A stretch of DNA of 54,196 nt from CAZNDN01 sp964571815 (GTDB taxonomy: Bacteria; Fibrobacterota; Chitinivibrionia; Chitinivibrionales; WJKA01), in contig CAZNDN010000013.1 of assembly GCA_964571815.1 (NCBI GenBank), positions 1-54,196 of the forward strand, read 5' to 3'. Shown piece after piece: positions 43,745-52,588 of the stretch. The notes under the pieces are model-generated. The model did no database searches, was not told the origin of the DNA, and saw nothing but the letters and a program-made list of their open reading frames with translations. A program made the translations under genes and the position numbers. The number at the start of each line of letters is the position of its first letter. The first letter of the stretch is position 1.

Positions 43745-44146
43745 TCACCTGTTGAGTTCTTCGAGCACCTGCCGGTACGTATCCAGTTCTTCCTTTACTT
43801 TCGCCAGCGATTCCTTCTTCCGCCCCAACTGCTCCTCGGTCCGCGCCAGGCGGTCGGCGGCAATGGCTATGCGGTAATGCAGTACCGCCTTATCCATCAT
43901 CTCAAACCGTCTCTTCGCTCCCCCCCCGCGTGAAGCCATTGCGAAAAGAGAGTCCGCCGCCGTTACGTCGTCCCCCCCGATCTCCCGTTCCTTGCAGTAC
44001 TCTTTCAACTCCGCCGCCTCCGCCGTTCGGCTTCGCGAAAGCATCGCATAGCCCGACCCGCACGAACCCAGCGAGAGAAGCACGCCGCTCAGCACGGCAA
44101 ACGCGGCATACCGTGCTTCCTTTCCCCGTACCGTCCGCTTCTTCAT
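43745..44146 (-). CDS. Small coiled-coil lipoprotein (DUF4398-like)
   Basis: This 133-residue protein has a lipoprotein signal with lipobox LSLGSC (Cys near residue 29), then GSGYAMLSRSRTAEAAELKEY and a C-terminal coiled coil (DRLARTEEQLGRKKESLAKVKEELDTYRQVLEEL). It resembles DUF4398-type lipoproteins that precede OmpA proteins in Gram-negative bacteria, and ompA follows in the same operon here. Function is structural by inference. Confidence 0.72.
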   Translation of the reverse strand: MKKRTVRGKEARYAAFAVLSGVLLSLGSCGSGYAMLSRSRTAEAAELKEYCKEREIGGDDVTAADSLFAMASRGGGAKRRFEMMDKAVLHYRIAIAADRLARTEEQLGRKKESLAKVKEELDTYRQVLEELNR

Positions 44147-44279
44147 TGCCCGACTCCTCCCTCGTACCAGAGATGCACTCCCGGCGGCCGGCTCACGGCC
44201 CGGACCACTACGCCGGGACAGGTTCTGAAAAATATGATCTTCGACTCACGTGCGCAAGCGGCATACCCTTTCCACGCCC

Positions 44280-45326
44280 TCAGTCCCGGCCTCGCGCCGC
44301 CTCCGCCCCTCCCCGGTCACGCAACCCCTCTTTGCAGCACTCCAGGATGCGGACCAGGCTCGGCATGTCGTCACGCTCCTCCGTCACGGCGCGCAACCGT
44401 CTCAGTCCCTCCGGAATGTAGCGCTCATAGCGCTTCCTGCCGCGGTGAATGCAGAGATTGGCGTACGCCCCCAGCGCCTGCATCAACCGCTGCTGGGCAC
44501 ACACCACAAACACTTCCCGGTGCTCACGCTTCGATTTCCCGCCCGCCGAGTAGTAGTGATCCATGATCGGCTCCAGCACGACATCGTCAAGGTAGCCGGC
44601 GTACGGATCGCACAGCAGGGATGCGACATCGTAGCCCGCCGGTCCCAGGCGCGCTCCCTGGTAGTCGACAAACCGAACCGTATCGTCCCGCAGGATGATA
44701 TTCTCCGACTGGAAATCGCGGTGGATGCAGACCTTGGGAAACTGCGCGGCGCGGAGGGCCAGATTGGTTCGCTCCCGCTCCCATTCGGGCGTCAGAAGCT
44801 TGTCGCAGCCGAAATACTCGGTAACACAGTGCGTCGCGAAATAGCGGCTTTCCCACAAGAACGTCTCCAGGTCCATTGCCCGTGACGATATGGTCTTGCT
44901 CGACACCGGGTCCAGCGCCTGCCATCGCGCAAGCCCGTCGAGCACGCGGTAGTACACATGCCGGATCTCGTGCGCGGACACCCCCTCCCGCGTGCAGAAT
45001 CGACCCAGGGTCATGGAGCCGAGATCCTCCTCCAGGATCAACCCGTGCGTTTCGTCGTGGGCGTAGATGTGCGGGAGAAAGGGCAGGTGAGGCGACACAT
45101 CATGGTGTATGGCAAGAAACCGGTGCCAGTCGGCGTCCCTGCCCGCCCAGATGATCAGCACGTAGGATTCGCTGGTGACCTCCCGATGCGTGATACGCAC
45201 GAAATGGCGCTCCGAGCCGGCACGCGCCGCGGTTTCGATCTTCCAGGCATCGCGGCTGAAGTTCGGAACGTTGCGGGAGACAAACTCCACCTGCGCGGGC
45301 GTCAACCGTACCGTCTCATGCATCAC
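44280..45326 (-). CDS. amgK: Sugar phosphotransferase, AmgK-type MurNAc/GlcNAc anomeric kinase
   Basis: This 348-residue APH-fold kinase has an ATP-binding N-lobe, ILEEDLGSMTLG in the hinge, the catalytic loop CIHRDFQSENIIL (Asp near residue 201) and the DFG-like VDYQGARLGPAGYDVASLL (near 220). AmgK phosphorylates MurNAc or GlcNAc at the anomeric carbon in the recycling route through MurU. The start overlaps the end of the nucleotidyltransferase gene. GTG 45326 or ATG 45323 may be used; GGAGGTG lies upstream. The specific substrate comes from the neighbours murU and namZ; by sequence alone it is an aminoglycoside phosphotransferase family member. Confidence 0.8.
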   Translation of the reverse strand: MMHETVRLTPAQVEFVSRNVPNFSRDAWKIETAARAGSERHFVRITHREVTSESYVLIIWAGRDADWHRFLAIHHDVSPHLPFLPHIYAHDETHGLILEEDLGSMTLGRFCTREGVSAHEIRHVYYRVLDGLARWQALDPVSSKTISSRAMDLETFLWESRYFATHCVTEYFGCDKLLTPEWERERTNLALRAAQFPKVCIHRDFQSENIILRDDTVRFVDYQGARLGPAGYDVASLLCDPYAGYLDDVVLEPIMDHYYSAGGKSKREHREVFVVCAQQRLMQALGAYANLCIHRGRKRYERYIPEGLRRLRAVTEERDDMPSLVRILECCKEGLRDRGGAEAARGRD

Positions 45327-46287
45327 AGCTCAGCACCTCCCATGGCGTATAAATACATCCGTTCGCTCCCTCCTTGACTTCCGCATCCCGCATCACCACC
45401 ACCTCCGACAAACGTGGACCCTCGGAAAGCCGCGGGTTCTCCACCCAGCAGCACGGGCCCAGTCGGGCCTGTACACCGGAAGGAAGCTCACGGTGATAGG
45501 CGATTCTCCTCTCCCGGTCGACCACCATCCACGGCGGTATCGAAAGCGACAGCGCCCCGTCAATCAAATCGAAATGCGCACGCGCCAGCGCGCGGGGAGT
45601 TCCGACGTCGATCCAGTACAGCGACGGCGCCTCGAGGACCACCACCTTCAAGCCGGCGTCAACGGCACGGTCCCACACCGGTACCACCGAAAAGTCATCA
45701 TCGCGGACCAGATCGAGGAACTCCGAGCGGTATACCGCCGCCCCAACATACTCGGCGGCACGCACTTCGTTGCGCGAACGCTCTCCGGCACCCGAAGTCG
45801 TTCCGCGGTAGCGTCCCGATCCGGGCTCGTAGAGGACCGTCCCTCCGCCGTCGACCGGCACGGCCACAAGCCCGCAGACCGCATCGGCACCGGCCAGTCG
45901 CCGCGCCATCCAGGCAAGGTCGAACCGGCTCACGCAGTCGACATTTACAAGTGCGAATGCCTCGTTCTCCCGCAGGAAGGAGCGTGCATGATACAGTGCT
46001 CCGCCCGTCCCCCTGATCCGGCCCTGCTCGTGGAACAGCTCGAACGGAATATCGGCTGATTCCCCGAACCGCTCGATTTCCGCGGCCATGCAGTGACTGT
46101 TGACCCCGATTCGACCGATCCCCCGGGAGCCGAGAAAATCGAGCGCGCGACGCAGAAGCGGGTATCCGCCGATCGTCACCAGGGCCTTGGGAACATGGTT
46201 GGTGAGCGGCCGAAGCCGCGTGCCGAAACCGGCGGCCAGTATGAAGCCGCTCATGGTTGCCGGCGGCGCCTGCTCGCGCCTCGTCAT
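45316..46287 (-). CDS. murU: Sugar-1-phosphate nucleotidyltransferase, MurU-like
   Basis: This 323-residue enzyme has the nucleotidyltransferase signature FILAAGFGTRLRPLT (residues about 14-28), a PKALVTIGGYPLL segment, GTGGALYHARSFL and LVNVDCVSRFDLAWM, the metal and sugar sites. The C-terminal part (about 230-323) is a short left-handed-helix-like tail with GPRLSEVVVMRDAEV. MurU converts MurNAc-1-phosphate to UDP-MurNAc, skipping fosfomycin-sensitive MurA. ATG 46287 overlaps the namZ stop as ATGA; ATG 46254 is an internal alternative. Assignment to MurU rather than GlmU- or mannose-type enzymes rests on context. Confidence 0.8.
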   Translation of the reverse strand: MTRREQAPPATMSGFILAAGFGTRLRPLTNHVPKALVTIGGYPLLRRALDFLGSRGIGRIGVNSHCMAAEIERFGESADIPFELFHEQGRIRGTGGALYHARSFLRENEAFALVNVDCVSRFDLAWMARRLAGADAVCGLVAVPVDGGGTVLYEPGSGRYRGTTSGAGERSRNEVRAAEYVGAAVYRSEFLDLVRDDDFSVVPVWDRAVDAGLKVVVLEAPSLYWIDVGTPRALARAHFDLIDGALSLSIPPWMVVDRERRIAYHRELPSGVQARLGPCCWVENPRLSEGPRLSEVVVMRDAEVKEGANGCIYTPWEVLSCDA

Positions 46288-47474
46288 GCCGGCCGCTCCG
46301 GGTAGTGCGCAATGTCCCTGAAAAGCCGCGCAAAGCGCTCGTGCCCCTCCCGCCACTCCCCGGGCACGGTCGGGTCAAGACGTCCCGACTCAATTCGCCG
46401 GCGAAGGGAGGAATCACCGGACAATACGTCAAACGGCATCTTCCGCGTCTCATACTCGTACGGCGGCGGATTGAACGAGAATCGCTCACCCGCGGTCGCG
46501 GCCGCCGCGCTTACCAGCGCCAGGGCCGCGGTCACCGGCGCGAACCGGCGGGGCTCAGTTACGTGAATCTGGAAGCCGCGACACAAGCTTCCTCCCCATT
46601 TCTGGAAGGTAGGGATGAAGCCGTGTTCCCGAAGAAGGCATCCCTCCGCGCGCCACGACCGAAACCGTCGCAGCACCGCTTCCGGATCGAGAAACGGCGC
46701 CCCCCACAGTTCAAAGGGCCGTGTCGTTCCCCGCCCTTCGGAGAGATTGGTCGCTTCCAGCAGAACCATCCCGGGATACACCAGGGCTGTGTCGGGAGTC
46801 GGCATGTTCGGCGACGGCATCACCCAGGGGAGGCCGGTTTCGCTCCAGAGAGAGTCCCTCCACCATCCCTCCATCCACACCACGCGCAACCGCGCACCGG
46901 GCGCGTACTCCCCGCGCAGGAGCCAGGCAAGCTCGCCCACGGTCAGCCGATGGCACAAGGGGATCTCCGCGCCGCCCACGAAAGTGAAATTCTCTTTGGT
47001 CAACATCGGGCCGTCGAACCCCAGGGCCGCGACCGGGTTGGGCCTGTCAAGCACCCATACCGCAATGCCCTGCTCCGCACAGGCCGCCAGACACTCCTTG
47101 AGTGTCCATACATACGTATACGGACGAGCGCCCACGTCCTGGAGATCCACCACGAGGGCGTCAAGCCCCCCAAGCATCGAAGGCGTGGGTCTTCGCACCC
47201 GACCATAGAGGCTGTACACCGGTATGCCCAGCCTCGGGTGAGTCTCGCCCTCCCACTCGATCATGTTGTCCTGGGTCTGACCGCTCAATCCGTGCTGAGG
47301 TCCGAATATCGCCGCAACCTTGCATTCCTTCCGCCTCGTGAGCGCATCGACAATATGCTCGTACGATGAGGTAATCGAGGGGGCGTGACAGAGGACTCCC
47401 ACCGATGCTCCCCGCAGTTCGCGCGGGAAATCTTCGAGCAGTATGTCCAGACCCGATCGTGTGTGCATGCGCAT
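46284..47474 (-). CDS. namZ: Exo-beta-N-acetylmuramidase NamZ-like (DUF1343, GH171)
   Basis: This 396-residue protein matches DUF1343 throughout: FGPQHGLSGQTQDNM, GIPVYSLYGRVRRPTPSML, VVDLQDVGARPYTYVWTL, VWVLDRPNPVAALGFDGP, WVMPSPNMPTPDTALVYPG and LSEGRGTTRPFELWGAPF. Characterised members remove MurNAc from the non-reducing end of peptidoglycan fragments. No signal peptide is visible from ATG 47474 or from the short extension upstream, so it is predicted cytoplasmic, unlike exported NamZ enzymes. The start is uncertain because no good ribosome binding site precedes it. It is first in an overlapping operon with murU and amgK. Confidence 0.9.
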   Translation of the reverse strand: MRMHTRSGLDILLEDFPRELRGASVGVLCHAPSITSSYEHIVDALTRRKECKVAAIFGPQHGLSGQTQDNMIEWEGETHPRLGIPVYSLYGRVRRPTPSMLGGLDALVVDLQDVGARPYTYVWTLKECLAACAEQGIAVWVLDRPNPVAALGFDGPMLTKENFTFVGGAEIPLCHRLTVGELAWLLRGEYAPGARLRVVWMEGWWRDSLWSETGLPWVMPSPNMPTPDTALVYPGMVLLEATNLSEGRGTTRPFELWGAPFLDPEAVLRRFRSWRAEGCLLREHGFIPTFQKWGGSLCRGFQIHVTEPRRFAPVTAALALVSAAAATAGERFSFNPPPYEYETRKMPFDVLSGDSSLRRRIESGRLDPTVPGEWREGHERFARLFRDIAHYPERPA

Positions 47475-47954
47475 GTCCCGAGGTTTTCTTCGCCGAAGCC
47501 CCCACCGGCCGGCGCCGCCGCGGCCACACAAAATACGCATTGCCCACCACGGCTCGTGCGATCGCCTGTCCGGCTGCCGCTCTCCGGTTATTCAAGCCGG
47601 AGAAACCCTTCGAGGAGACGAAGGCTTTGCGATGAGTCTGTGCTTCCGCGGTGTGTCAACCGACACTCGAACTGTCCTGCGTCCCGATTGGCCGGTGTTG
47701 GGGGAACCGGTTGCGGAACCGAGTCGCGGACCGTTTCCGTCCTGCTCCGCTCGGCACGCCGAACGCCGCACCATTGATTACCGCGTACTCAGCCATTATT
47801 TTACTGGAGTGGTCCCCGTCCGGCACCCGCAATGTCCGGTGTATCCGGGGGGTGTTACTCTCATGAGGTTACCGGTTCCCGCCGCGCGGGAGGAAACCCG
47901 GGTTACTCCGCGCCATCGAGTTGTTCGCAATAAATCGAGCAGTGAGGAATTACC
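47475..47954. other. Intergenic region, divergent promoters presumed; two hairpins
   Basis: This stretch of about 480 bases has no supported gene. It contains TCTCCGG-N9-CCGGAGA (47581-47603), a 7 bp perfect stem in the namZ leader without a T-run, and TCCCGC-cgc-GCGGGA near 47877-47891 ahead of the secreted-protein gene. Several open frames cross it but none resembles a protein family. Confidence 0.4.
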
Positions 47955-48503
47955 ATGTCTTTCCACGTTCGAGAAGCGCTTTCGGTCATGACCCTTGCGG
48001 GTCTCACAGTAATAACCTGCGGAGTGGTTGACTCCAACGAGGATATCCGCTTCCTACCGGTCTACATATCCCGTGCCGACTCCACCGGGTCCATCGAGGT
48101 GGAGAGCGACACGGTAAGTGTCACCGTGCAGGCAACCGGTATCGGCAGGATGATCTTCGCGACCGACACGGCAGGGAAGGCGGGCCTGAGCTATCTTTCG
48201 GAATCGGACTTTCGGCAATCCGCGAAAAGCCTTTTCGATTCGGCGAAGCAGGTTGCCGACAACAACGCCATGGGATTTATCCTCGAAGCCTTTCCCCGAT
48301 TCTACGCCGAAGCGCCCAGTCGGGACTCGATACGGAACTGCCTCGAAAGCGAATTCCGGATAGGTGATCGAACGGTTGTCACGGAAGAGGACACGATCCG
48401 GAATCAACTCGATTCGACCGTTGTCACTCTCAGCGTAGCCACGAAAGTAAGTCTTTCGACCGCGGAGATTACGAGCGTGATTCTCTGCGGCGATACGTTG
48501 TAG
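47955..48503 (+). CDS. Small exported hypothetical protein
   Basis: This 182-residue protein has an N-terminal signal-like segment (SVMTLAGLTVITCGVVD); the Cys could be a lipidation site, although VITC is not an ideal lipobox. The body is acidic and Ser/Thr-rich with alternating beta-type sequence (STGSIEVESDTVSVTVQA; LDSTVVTLSVATKVSL) and two other Cys residues (RNCLESEF, ILCGDTL). ATG 47955 follows GTGAGGA. No family is recognised. It is convergent with the flavoenzyme gene 256 bases away. Confidence 0.6.
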   Translation: MSFHVREALSVMTLAGLTVITCGVVDSNEDIRFLPVYISRADSTGSIEVESDTVSVTVQATGIGRMIFATDTAGKAGLSYLSESDFRQSAKSLFDSAKQVADNNAMGFILEAFPRFYAEAPSRDSIRNCLESEFRIGDRTVVTEEDTIRNQLDSTVVTLSVATKVSLSTAEITSVILCGDTL

Positions 48504-48618
48504 CAAAAGCTCCGCGGGTGGGCGAGGGGACGACTCGCTCCTGCGATCGTTCCCTTCGGAGCCCCCTTCCAATTATTTACTACACTTCAACCTCGAAAAC
48601 CATCCCCGCTCGGCCAAT

Positions 48619-48635
48619 CGATAGCGTAGCTATCG
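48619..48635. repeat. Perfect 17-base hairpin between convergent genes
   Basis: CGATAGC-gta-GCTATCG forms a 7 bp stem with a 3-base loop between two convergent genes. Neither strand has a T-run after it, so a rho-independent terminator is not clear; it may still act as a 3' end stabiliser. Confidence 0.4.
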
Positions 48636-48759
48636 CGGGCAGGCCTTTTACCAGGGCACAGGAAAACCGTGCGGCGGAGCGGAACCGTGATGAGCATTGT
48701 AGCCGTCCAGGGCCTTACACGCGCATCTTACGTATATATCCAGCCGCCGTCCCTCTCCC

Positions 48760-50115
48760 CTACGACCGAGCGTTCATCTGCTGGATGGCCATCTCCGCCG
48801 CATTCACCAGTTGGTACGCAATCGGTGAGGCCGTCAGGGCGGGATGTGTTCCGGTTTGGAACGTCGCGATATCATCGGCGGTCATCCGCTGATGAATACA
48901 GGCGCTGATTGCATTGATCAACTCTCCACCACTCTTGGCGCCCGATACCTGGCCGCCGATACACACCTGGCTTCCCGATTCGAAAAGCAGCTTCACGCGC
49001 ATGGCACACGCGCCGGGCATGCATCCGGGATGGCGGTTCACCGCCTCCGATTCACCAACCATTACGTCGAACCCCTTTTCCCTGGCCTGGGCTTCGGTCA
49101 GCCCGGCGGCCGCAAACGCACAATCTCCCAGCACCGTGGAGTAGACGCCGATCACCCCGAGATTCACTCTCCTTGTACGAAACAGGTTCGCACCGGCCAC
49201 ACGGGCTTCCATGGTAGCGATGGAGGCCAGTTTCAGCGGTGACGGTTTCCCGTCGAAAAACGATACCTTCTCGGCGCAATCACCGCAGGCGAATATCGAC
49301 TGGTCGCCGGTCTGCATATATCGATTCACCTGGACGCCCTTTCCCGGGCCGATCTCCAGGCCGGCGCGCTCGGCAAGCACTGCGTTTGCCTGAGCACCGA
49401 TTCCCAGAATGACCATGTCGGACCGGAGCACATCACCGTTGCTCAACCGTACCCCCTCCACCTTCCCGTTGCCCTCGAATGATTCCACTTTCTCGTCCAG
49501 AAGCAGGGTTATGTTCTGCTCTTTGAGCGTCTCCTCAGCCTTGATACAAAACTCCCGGTCATAGACCAACTCAAGACAGTGGGCGAGCATTTCAACAATG
49601 GTAATACTCATGTCCGGACGTTTTCGCCGGCACTCTTCGGCAATCTCCACACCGATGAATCCGCATCCAACGATACAAAGGCTTTCGGCGGTCTCCATCG
49701 CGGTGACGATCCGGTCCAGGTAGGGAACGTCCTTCTTGACGCAAAAAACGTTCTCCTTGTCTCTACCGGGAAACGGCGGTACAATCGGATTGGAGCCCGT
49801 GGCAATCACCAGCCGATCGTAGGTGTACGTGTCGCCCTCCCCGACCGTAATCGTCTTGTTCTCACGGTCGATTGCCGCAACCTCTCCCGTGACCGTGTCG
49901 ATGGAGTTCTTCTTGAGCACATCTTCGGCCGGAATGAGGTTCTTCCGCGGGGCGCCCACGATCCCGAAACTGTAGGGAATACCGCAGGGAATGGGTACAA
50001 GTTTCTCTTTTCGGATGACAAGGACACGCTTGTCCGGATAATGCCTCCGCGCGGTAATACCCGCCGTTAAACCAGCCGCACTCGCTCCAATGACGATCAC
50101 GTCGTACTGTGTCAT
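48760..50115 (-). CDS. FAD-dependent pyridine nucleotide-disulfide oxidoreductase, CoA-disulfide reductase / NADH oxidase-like
   Basis: This 451-residue flavoprotein has an N-terminal FAD site (YDVIVIGASAAGLTAG), a single redox cysteine at about residue 44 (LVPIPCGIPYSFG), an NAD(P)H site (LCIVGCGFIGVEIAEE), the second FAD motif (SIFACGDCAEKV) and a C-terminal dimerisation domain (LGVIGVYSTVLGDCAFAAAG). The lone Cys is typical of CoA-disulfide reductases and NADH oxidases/peroxidases; a rhodanese domain is absent. ATG 50115 follows GGGAG. An 18-base palindrome lies about 240 bases upstream. Role is probably thiol or oxygen defence in an anaerobe (inference). Confidence 0.85.
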   Translation of the reverse strand: MTQYDVIVIGASAAGLTAGITARRHYPDKRVLVIRKEKLVPIPCGIPYSFGIVGAPRKNLIPAEDVLKKNSIDTVTGEVAAIDRENKTITVGEGDTYTYDRLVIATGSNPIVPPFPGRDKENVFCVKKDVPYLDRIVTAMETAESLCIVGCGFIGVEIAEECRRKRPDMSITIVEMLAHCLELVYDREFCIKAEETLKEQNITLLLDEKVESFEGNGKVEGVRLSNGDVLRSDMVILGIGAQANAVLAERAGLEIGPGKGVQVNRYMQTGDQSIFACGDCAEKVSFFDGKPSPLKLASIATMEARVAGANLFRTRRVNLGVIGVYSTVLGDCAFAAAGLTEAQAREKGFDVMVGESEAVNRHPGCMPGACAMRVKLLFESGSQVCIGGQVSGAKSGGELINAISACIHQRMTADDIATFQTGTHPALTASPIAYQLVNAAEMAIQQMNARS

Positions 50116-50451
50116 ACAAAACTCCCGTGGAATGTGAATAACAGTCTCGCCGGTAGACCCCATCATGGGGCACTCGAATTTCGCAATGCCGACACGCCCA
50201 GCAAGAACTGTGCACAACGGGTCGTTCCTGCTCTCGTTGTCCATTGAAGCGGGAAAATGAAGGGTATTGAGAAGAAAATCGACCGGTGCGGGACGAAATC
50301 CTAAGGGGGAACACCTCAACCAAGCTGCATTCGCGCTACTTTGACACACAAATTCTGTTGCAGTTCTGCAACAAAAGCTTGCCATCAGCGCGGGCCTGGA
50401 TGCACCACAGGGTGTATGTCTTCGTCGAGACCGCGGGCCAGGCGCTCCGGC
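50116..50451. other. Leader of the flavoenzyme gene with operator-like palindrome
   Basis: This region of 336 bases has no supported gene. Its main element is the 18-base palindrome at 50356-50373. TTGACA at 50341-50346 on the plus strand is probably coincidental because no forward gene follows. Confidence 0.4.
50356..50373. promoter_or_regulatory. 18-base perfect palindrome TGTTGCAG-tt-CTGCAACA, operator candidate
   Basis: Two 8-base arms are perfectly inverted around TT. A single exact dyad of this size upstream of a redox flavoenzyme is what a dimeric repressor would use. The outer TGTT...AACA is loosely like Rex or FNR/CRP-type dyads, but no established consensus matches the inner GCAG/CTGC. 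Confidence 0.5.
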
Positions 50452-51174
50452 TCAGTCCGCGGGAAACGTCAATATCCCGGCCACATCGCCACCGTGGTTT
50501 CCGAGAAGTCCGGACCGCGGGAAACCATTCGTGCCGGTCTTTCGGCCGTGCTCCTGCCTGCGCTTGCCTGCGCTGTCAAACCACCGGGTTTCGCGTACGG
50601 CCGACCGGGCGTCAAACCGGGGTGCACCTTCCACCCCGCCCCGGCGGTCGTGTTTTTTCTCGATCCCGCTCTCACCGGTATACGCTATCCGATAGATGGT
50701 CCCGGAGTAGTCGTCCGAAACAAGAATCGCGCCGTCGGGGCCGAACGCAATGTATTTCCATCCGTGGTGCGGATCAGTGGGGAAATCATCCCTGATCACC
50801 TCAGGCTCGGGCGGATTGTCGATACGGGCTTCGATGTCGGGAAATTTCAGGACACGCGACCGCTCGGCCACGTAGAGATCGCCTTCACGCACGGCCACGC
50901 CGTTGGGACTGGTAAGCCCTTCGGCGACTACCACCGCCCGGTCTGCCCGGTGATCCCCGTTCGTATCGGCAACCGCCCACACCTTGTCTTCCTTGCGATT
51001 GCCCACAAATACGGTCCCTTCGGGACCGAGCGCCAGGGAGCGGGCATCCTCGACGGCTCTGTGGTACCCCTCGAAGAATTCTTCACCGACGGTGTACACC
51101 AGTGTGTTTTCCTGCTCGCCGGCAATCACGAACCCCTGGACCAAGACAAGGGTAAGCATCACGGTTCGTTTCAT
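50452..51174 (-). pseudogene. PQQ-dependent sugar (sorbosone-type) dehydrogenase, internally deleted
   Basis: The 240-residue frame has a signal peptide (MKRTVMLTLVLVQGFVIAG), then the first beta-propeller part of a sorbosone-type dehydrogenase: ARSLALGPEGTVFVGNR, VWAVADTNGDHRADRAV, LTSPNGVAVREGDLYVAERS and DDFPTDPHHGWKYIAFGPDG. It then jumps directly to ILVSDDYSGTIYRIAYTGE, which in full-length members is the last propeller strand some 200 residues later. The region with the PQQ and calcium residues is gone, and the tail after YTGE is not family-like. The frame is open, so a shortened product may be made, but it should not be catalytic. ATG 51174 follows GGAGGAGG. Confidence 0.6.
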
Positions 51175-51670
51175 GGGATACCTCCTCCTTCCGGATCGGA
51201 CCTCACCTTATCAAAGTATCGGGTCTTCACTACGGCGACCTTGTTGTGAGGTCTTTCCTTGCTTATGTGAGCGAGCTGATAGAATCCGTAAAATCGGTAC
51301 CAACGAGCAGCTCTTCGGGAATTGCCTTACGGACGTCTCTTGCGGGACCGATTCCGGCTCGAGTTCTCATTTTCGGAAATGGATTGTCGTTATCGACAAG
51401 AGGTCGCGGAAGCAGTCCTGTCCAGGCGTTGTCTATGCATTTTCCTCCTCACCTATTCAGCACGAGCGAGGGAAGGCGCCGCCATTGCCTTAGGAGCTTC
51501 GGCAGGAAGTGCCGCAGGATCAGGACCACGTGTCCGGGTGAGAGGTGAAAGGGCNNNNNNNNNNNNNNNNNNNNNNNNNNNNNNNNNNNNNNNNNNNNNN
51601 NNNNNNNNNNNNNNNNNNNNNNNNNNNNNNNNNNNNNNNNNNNNNNNNNNNNNNCCGTGCCGCGACAGGG
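51175..51670. other. Intergenic region containing an assembly gap
   Basis: This region holds no supported gene. It is broken by 100 N at 51555-51654. The sequence left of the gap carries only short frames without family resemblance. Genes on both sides read leftward. Confidence 0.5.
51555..51654. other. Assembly gap (100 N)
   Basis: Exactly 100 N, so the true distance is unknown. It lies between the stop of the 305-residue beta-rich protein gene and the PQQ-dehydrogenase remnant, and a small gene could be hidden in it. Confidence 1.
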
Positions 51671-52588
51671 CTATTGATACACTCTGAGACCCAGTTCGAG
51701 AAGCTTGTCGCGGCTGAAACGCGGTTTGCCGCGATACAGTGGTATGCCGTCCAAAGTGTACTCCGCAAAAAAGAGAAATCCTCGCGGAGGGCGGTGCACG
51801 CCGGCCTCGAAACCGAACTGCTGCTGCCAGTAAGTTTTCGAATCGCCGCCCTCCTCCTCCCGCTCCCGCCACAGCCCGACGCGCGACCTGCCCACAAGGC
51901 TGAGCGTAGTCCGCCGCCCGCGGGCCAGGCCGTAACGCAAGCGCAGCGATGCCTCGTGCACACGGTTGTTTTCGAAATCGACATTGCCGTCCTGAACCAG
52001 ACCGAAAAAACCTTTCAGGAACACGCCCCATCGCCCGTACCACGAGAGCCGCTCTCGAAGCGTCCATTCCCCGGCGGCGAGTGCGCGGGGGCCGAAGTCG
52101 GCAAGGCGCATATTCGGGGAGCCGGCCGCGAGGTAAAGCATGTTCCAGTAGACCGTCGGGAAATCCTTGCGGTCGATCTCGTGAAAACACCGATGGTCTT
52201 CGCCGAGCTGCACGACCGCGACCTTCAGGTCGAATTCAAGGATCGTGACAAGGGCAAAGTTGATCCCCATGGGATCGAACAGGACATTCCGCTTTCCCTT
52301 TACGCCCATATTGGGATTGAGATCGAAGACCGACACCAGGCCGACACGGTCTCCGTAACGCACCCAGACCGGCTCGATCGATATCTCGGACTCAAGCAGG
52401 TACACCTTGCGGAAATAGTCGTTCTTCCGGAAAAAGAACCGGCTGATATCCGCCGATACGTGCAACGCGGGCAAGAACGTGAAACGTGCGAGCCCGGGCG
52501 CGGTTGAAACGGAATCGGCCGAAGATATCGGCGCCACCAATGTGGATAGAATTAGAAAACCCGGGGCCGTCCGGGAAGCGAGGCTCAT
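51671..52588 (-). CDS. Exported beta-rich protein, probably outer-membrane
   Basis: This 305-residue protein has a signal-like start (MSLASRTAPGFLILSTLVAPISSAD) and strand-rich sequence with aromatic residues (SRFFFRKNDYFRKVYLLESEI; FVFDLNPNM-type turns; FGFEAGVHRPPRGFLFFAEY), ending DKLLELGLRVYQ. The pattern suits an outer-membrane barrel; no family is recognised. ATG 52588 lacks a clear ribosome binding site, so the start is uncertain. The stop is complete and lies 17 bases from the gap. Confidence 0.55.
   Translation of the reverse strand: MSLASRTAPGFLILSTLVAPISSADSVSTAPGLARFTFLPALHVSADISRFFFRKNDYFRKVYLLESEISIEPVWVRYGDRVGLVSVFDLNPNMGVKGKRNVLFDPMGINFALVTILEFDLKVAVVQLGEDHRCFHEIDRKDFPTVYWNMLYLAAGSPNMRLADFGPRALAAGEWTLRERLSWYGRWGVFLKGFFGLVQDGNVDFENNRVHEASLRLRYGLARGRRTTLSLVGRSRVGLWREREEEGGDSKTYWQQQFGFEAGVHRPPRGFLFFAEYTLDGIPLYRGKPRFSRDKLLELGLRVYQ

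Noticed and set aside
47820..47920. Possible c-di-GMP-type riboswitch near GGTTACC
   Set aside because: Only the GGTTACC word is shared; the GCACAGGGCAAACC core is missing.
50430..50560. Possible cytochrome-c-like tail of the dehydrogenase remnant
   Set aside because: Sequence around GNHGGDVAGIL hints at a c-type domain, but the CxxCH heme motif is absent.
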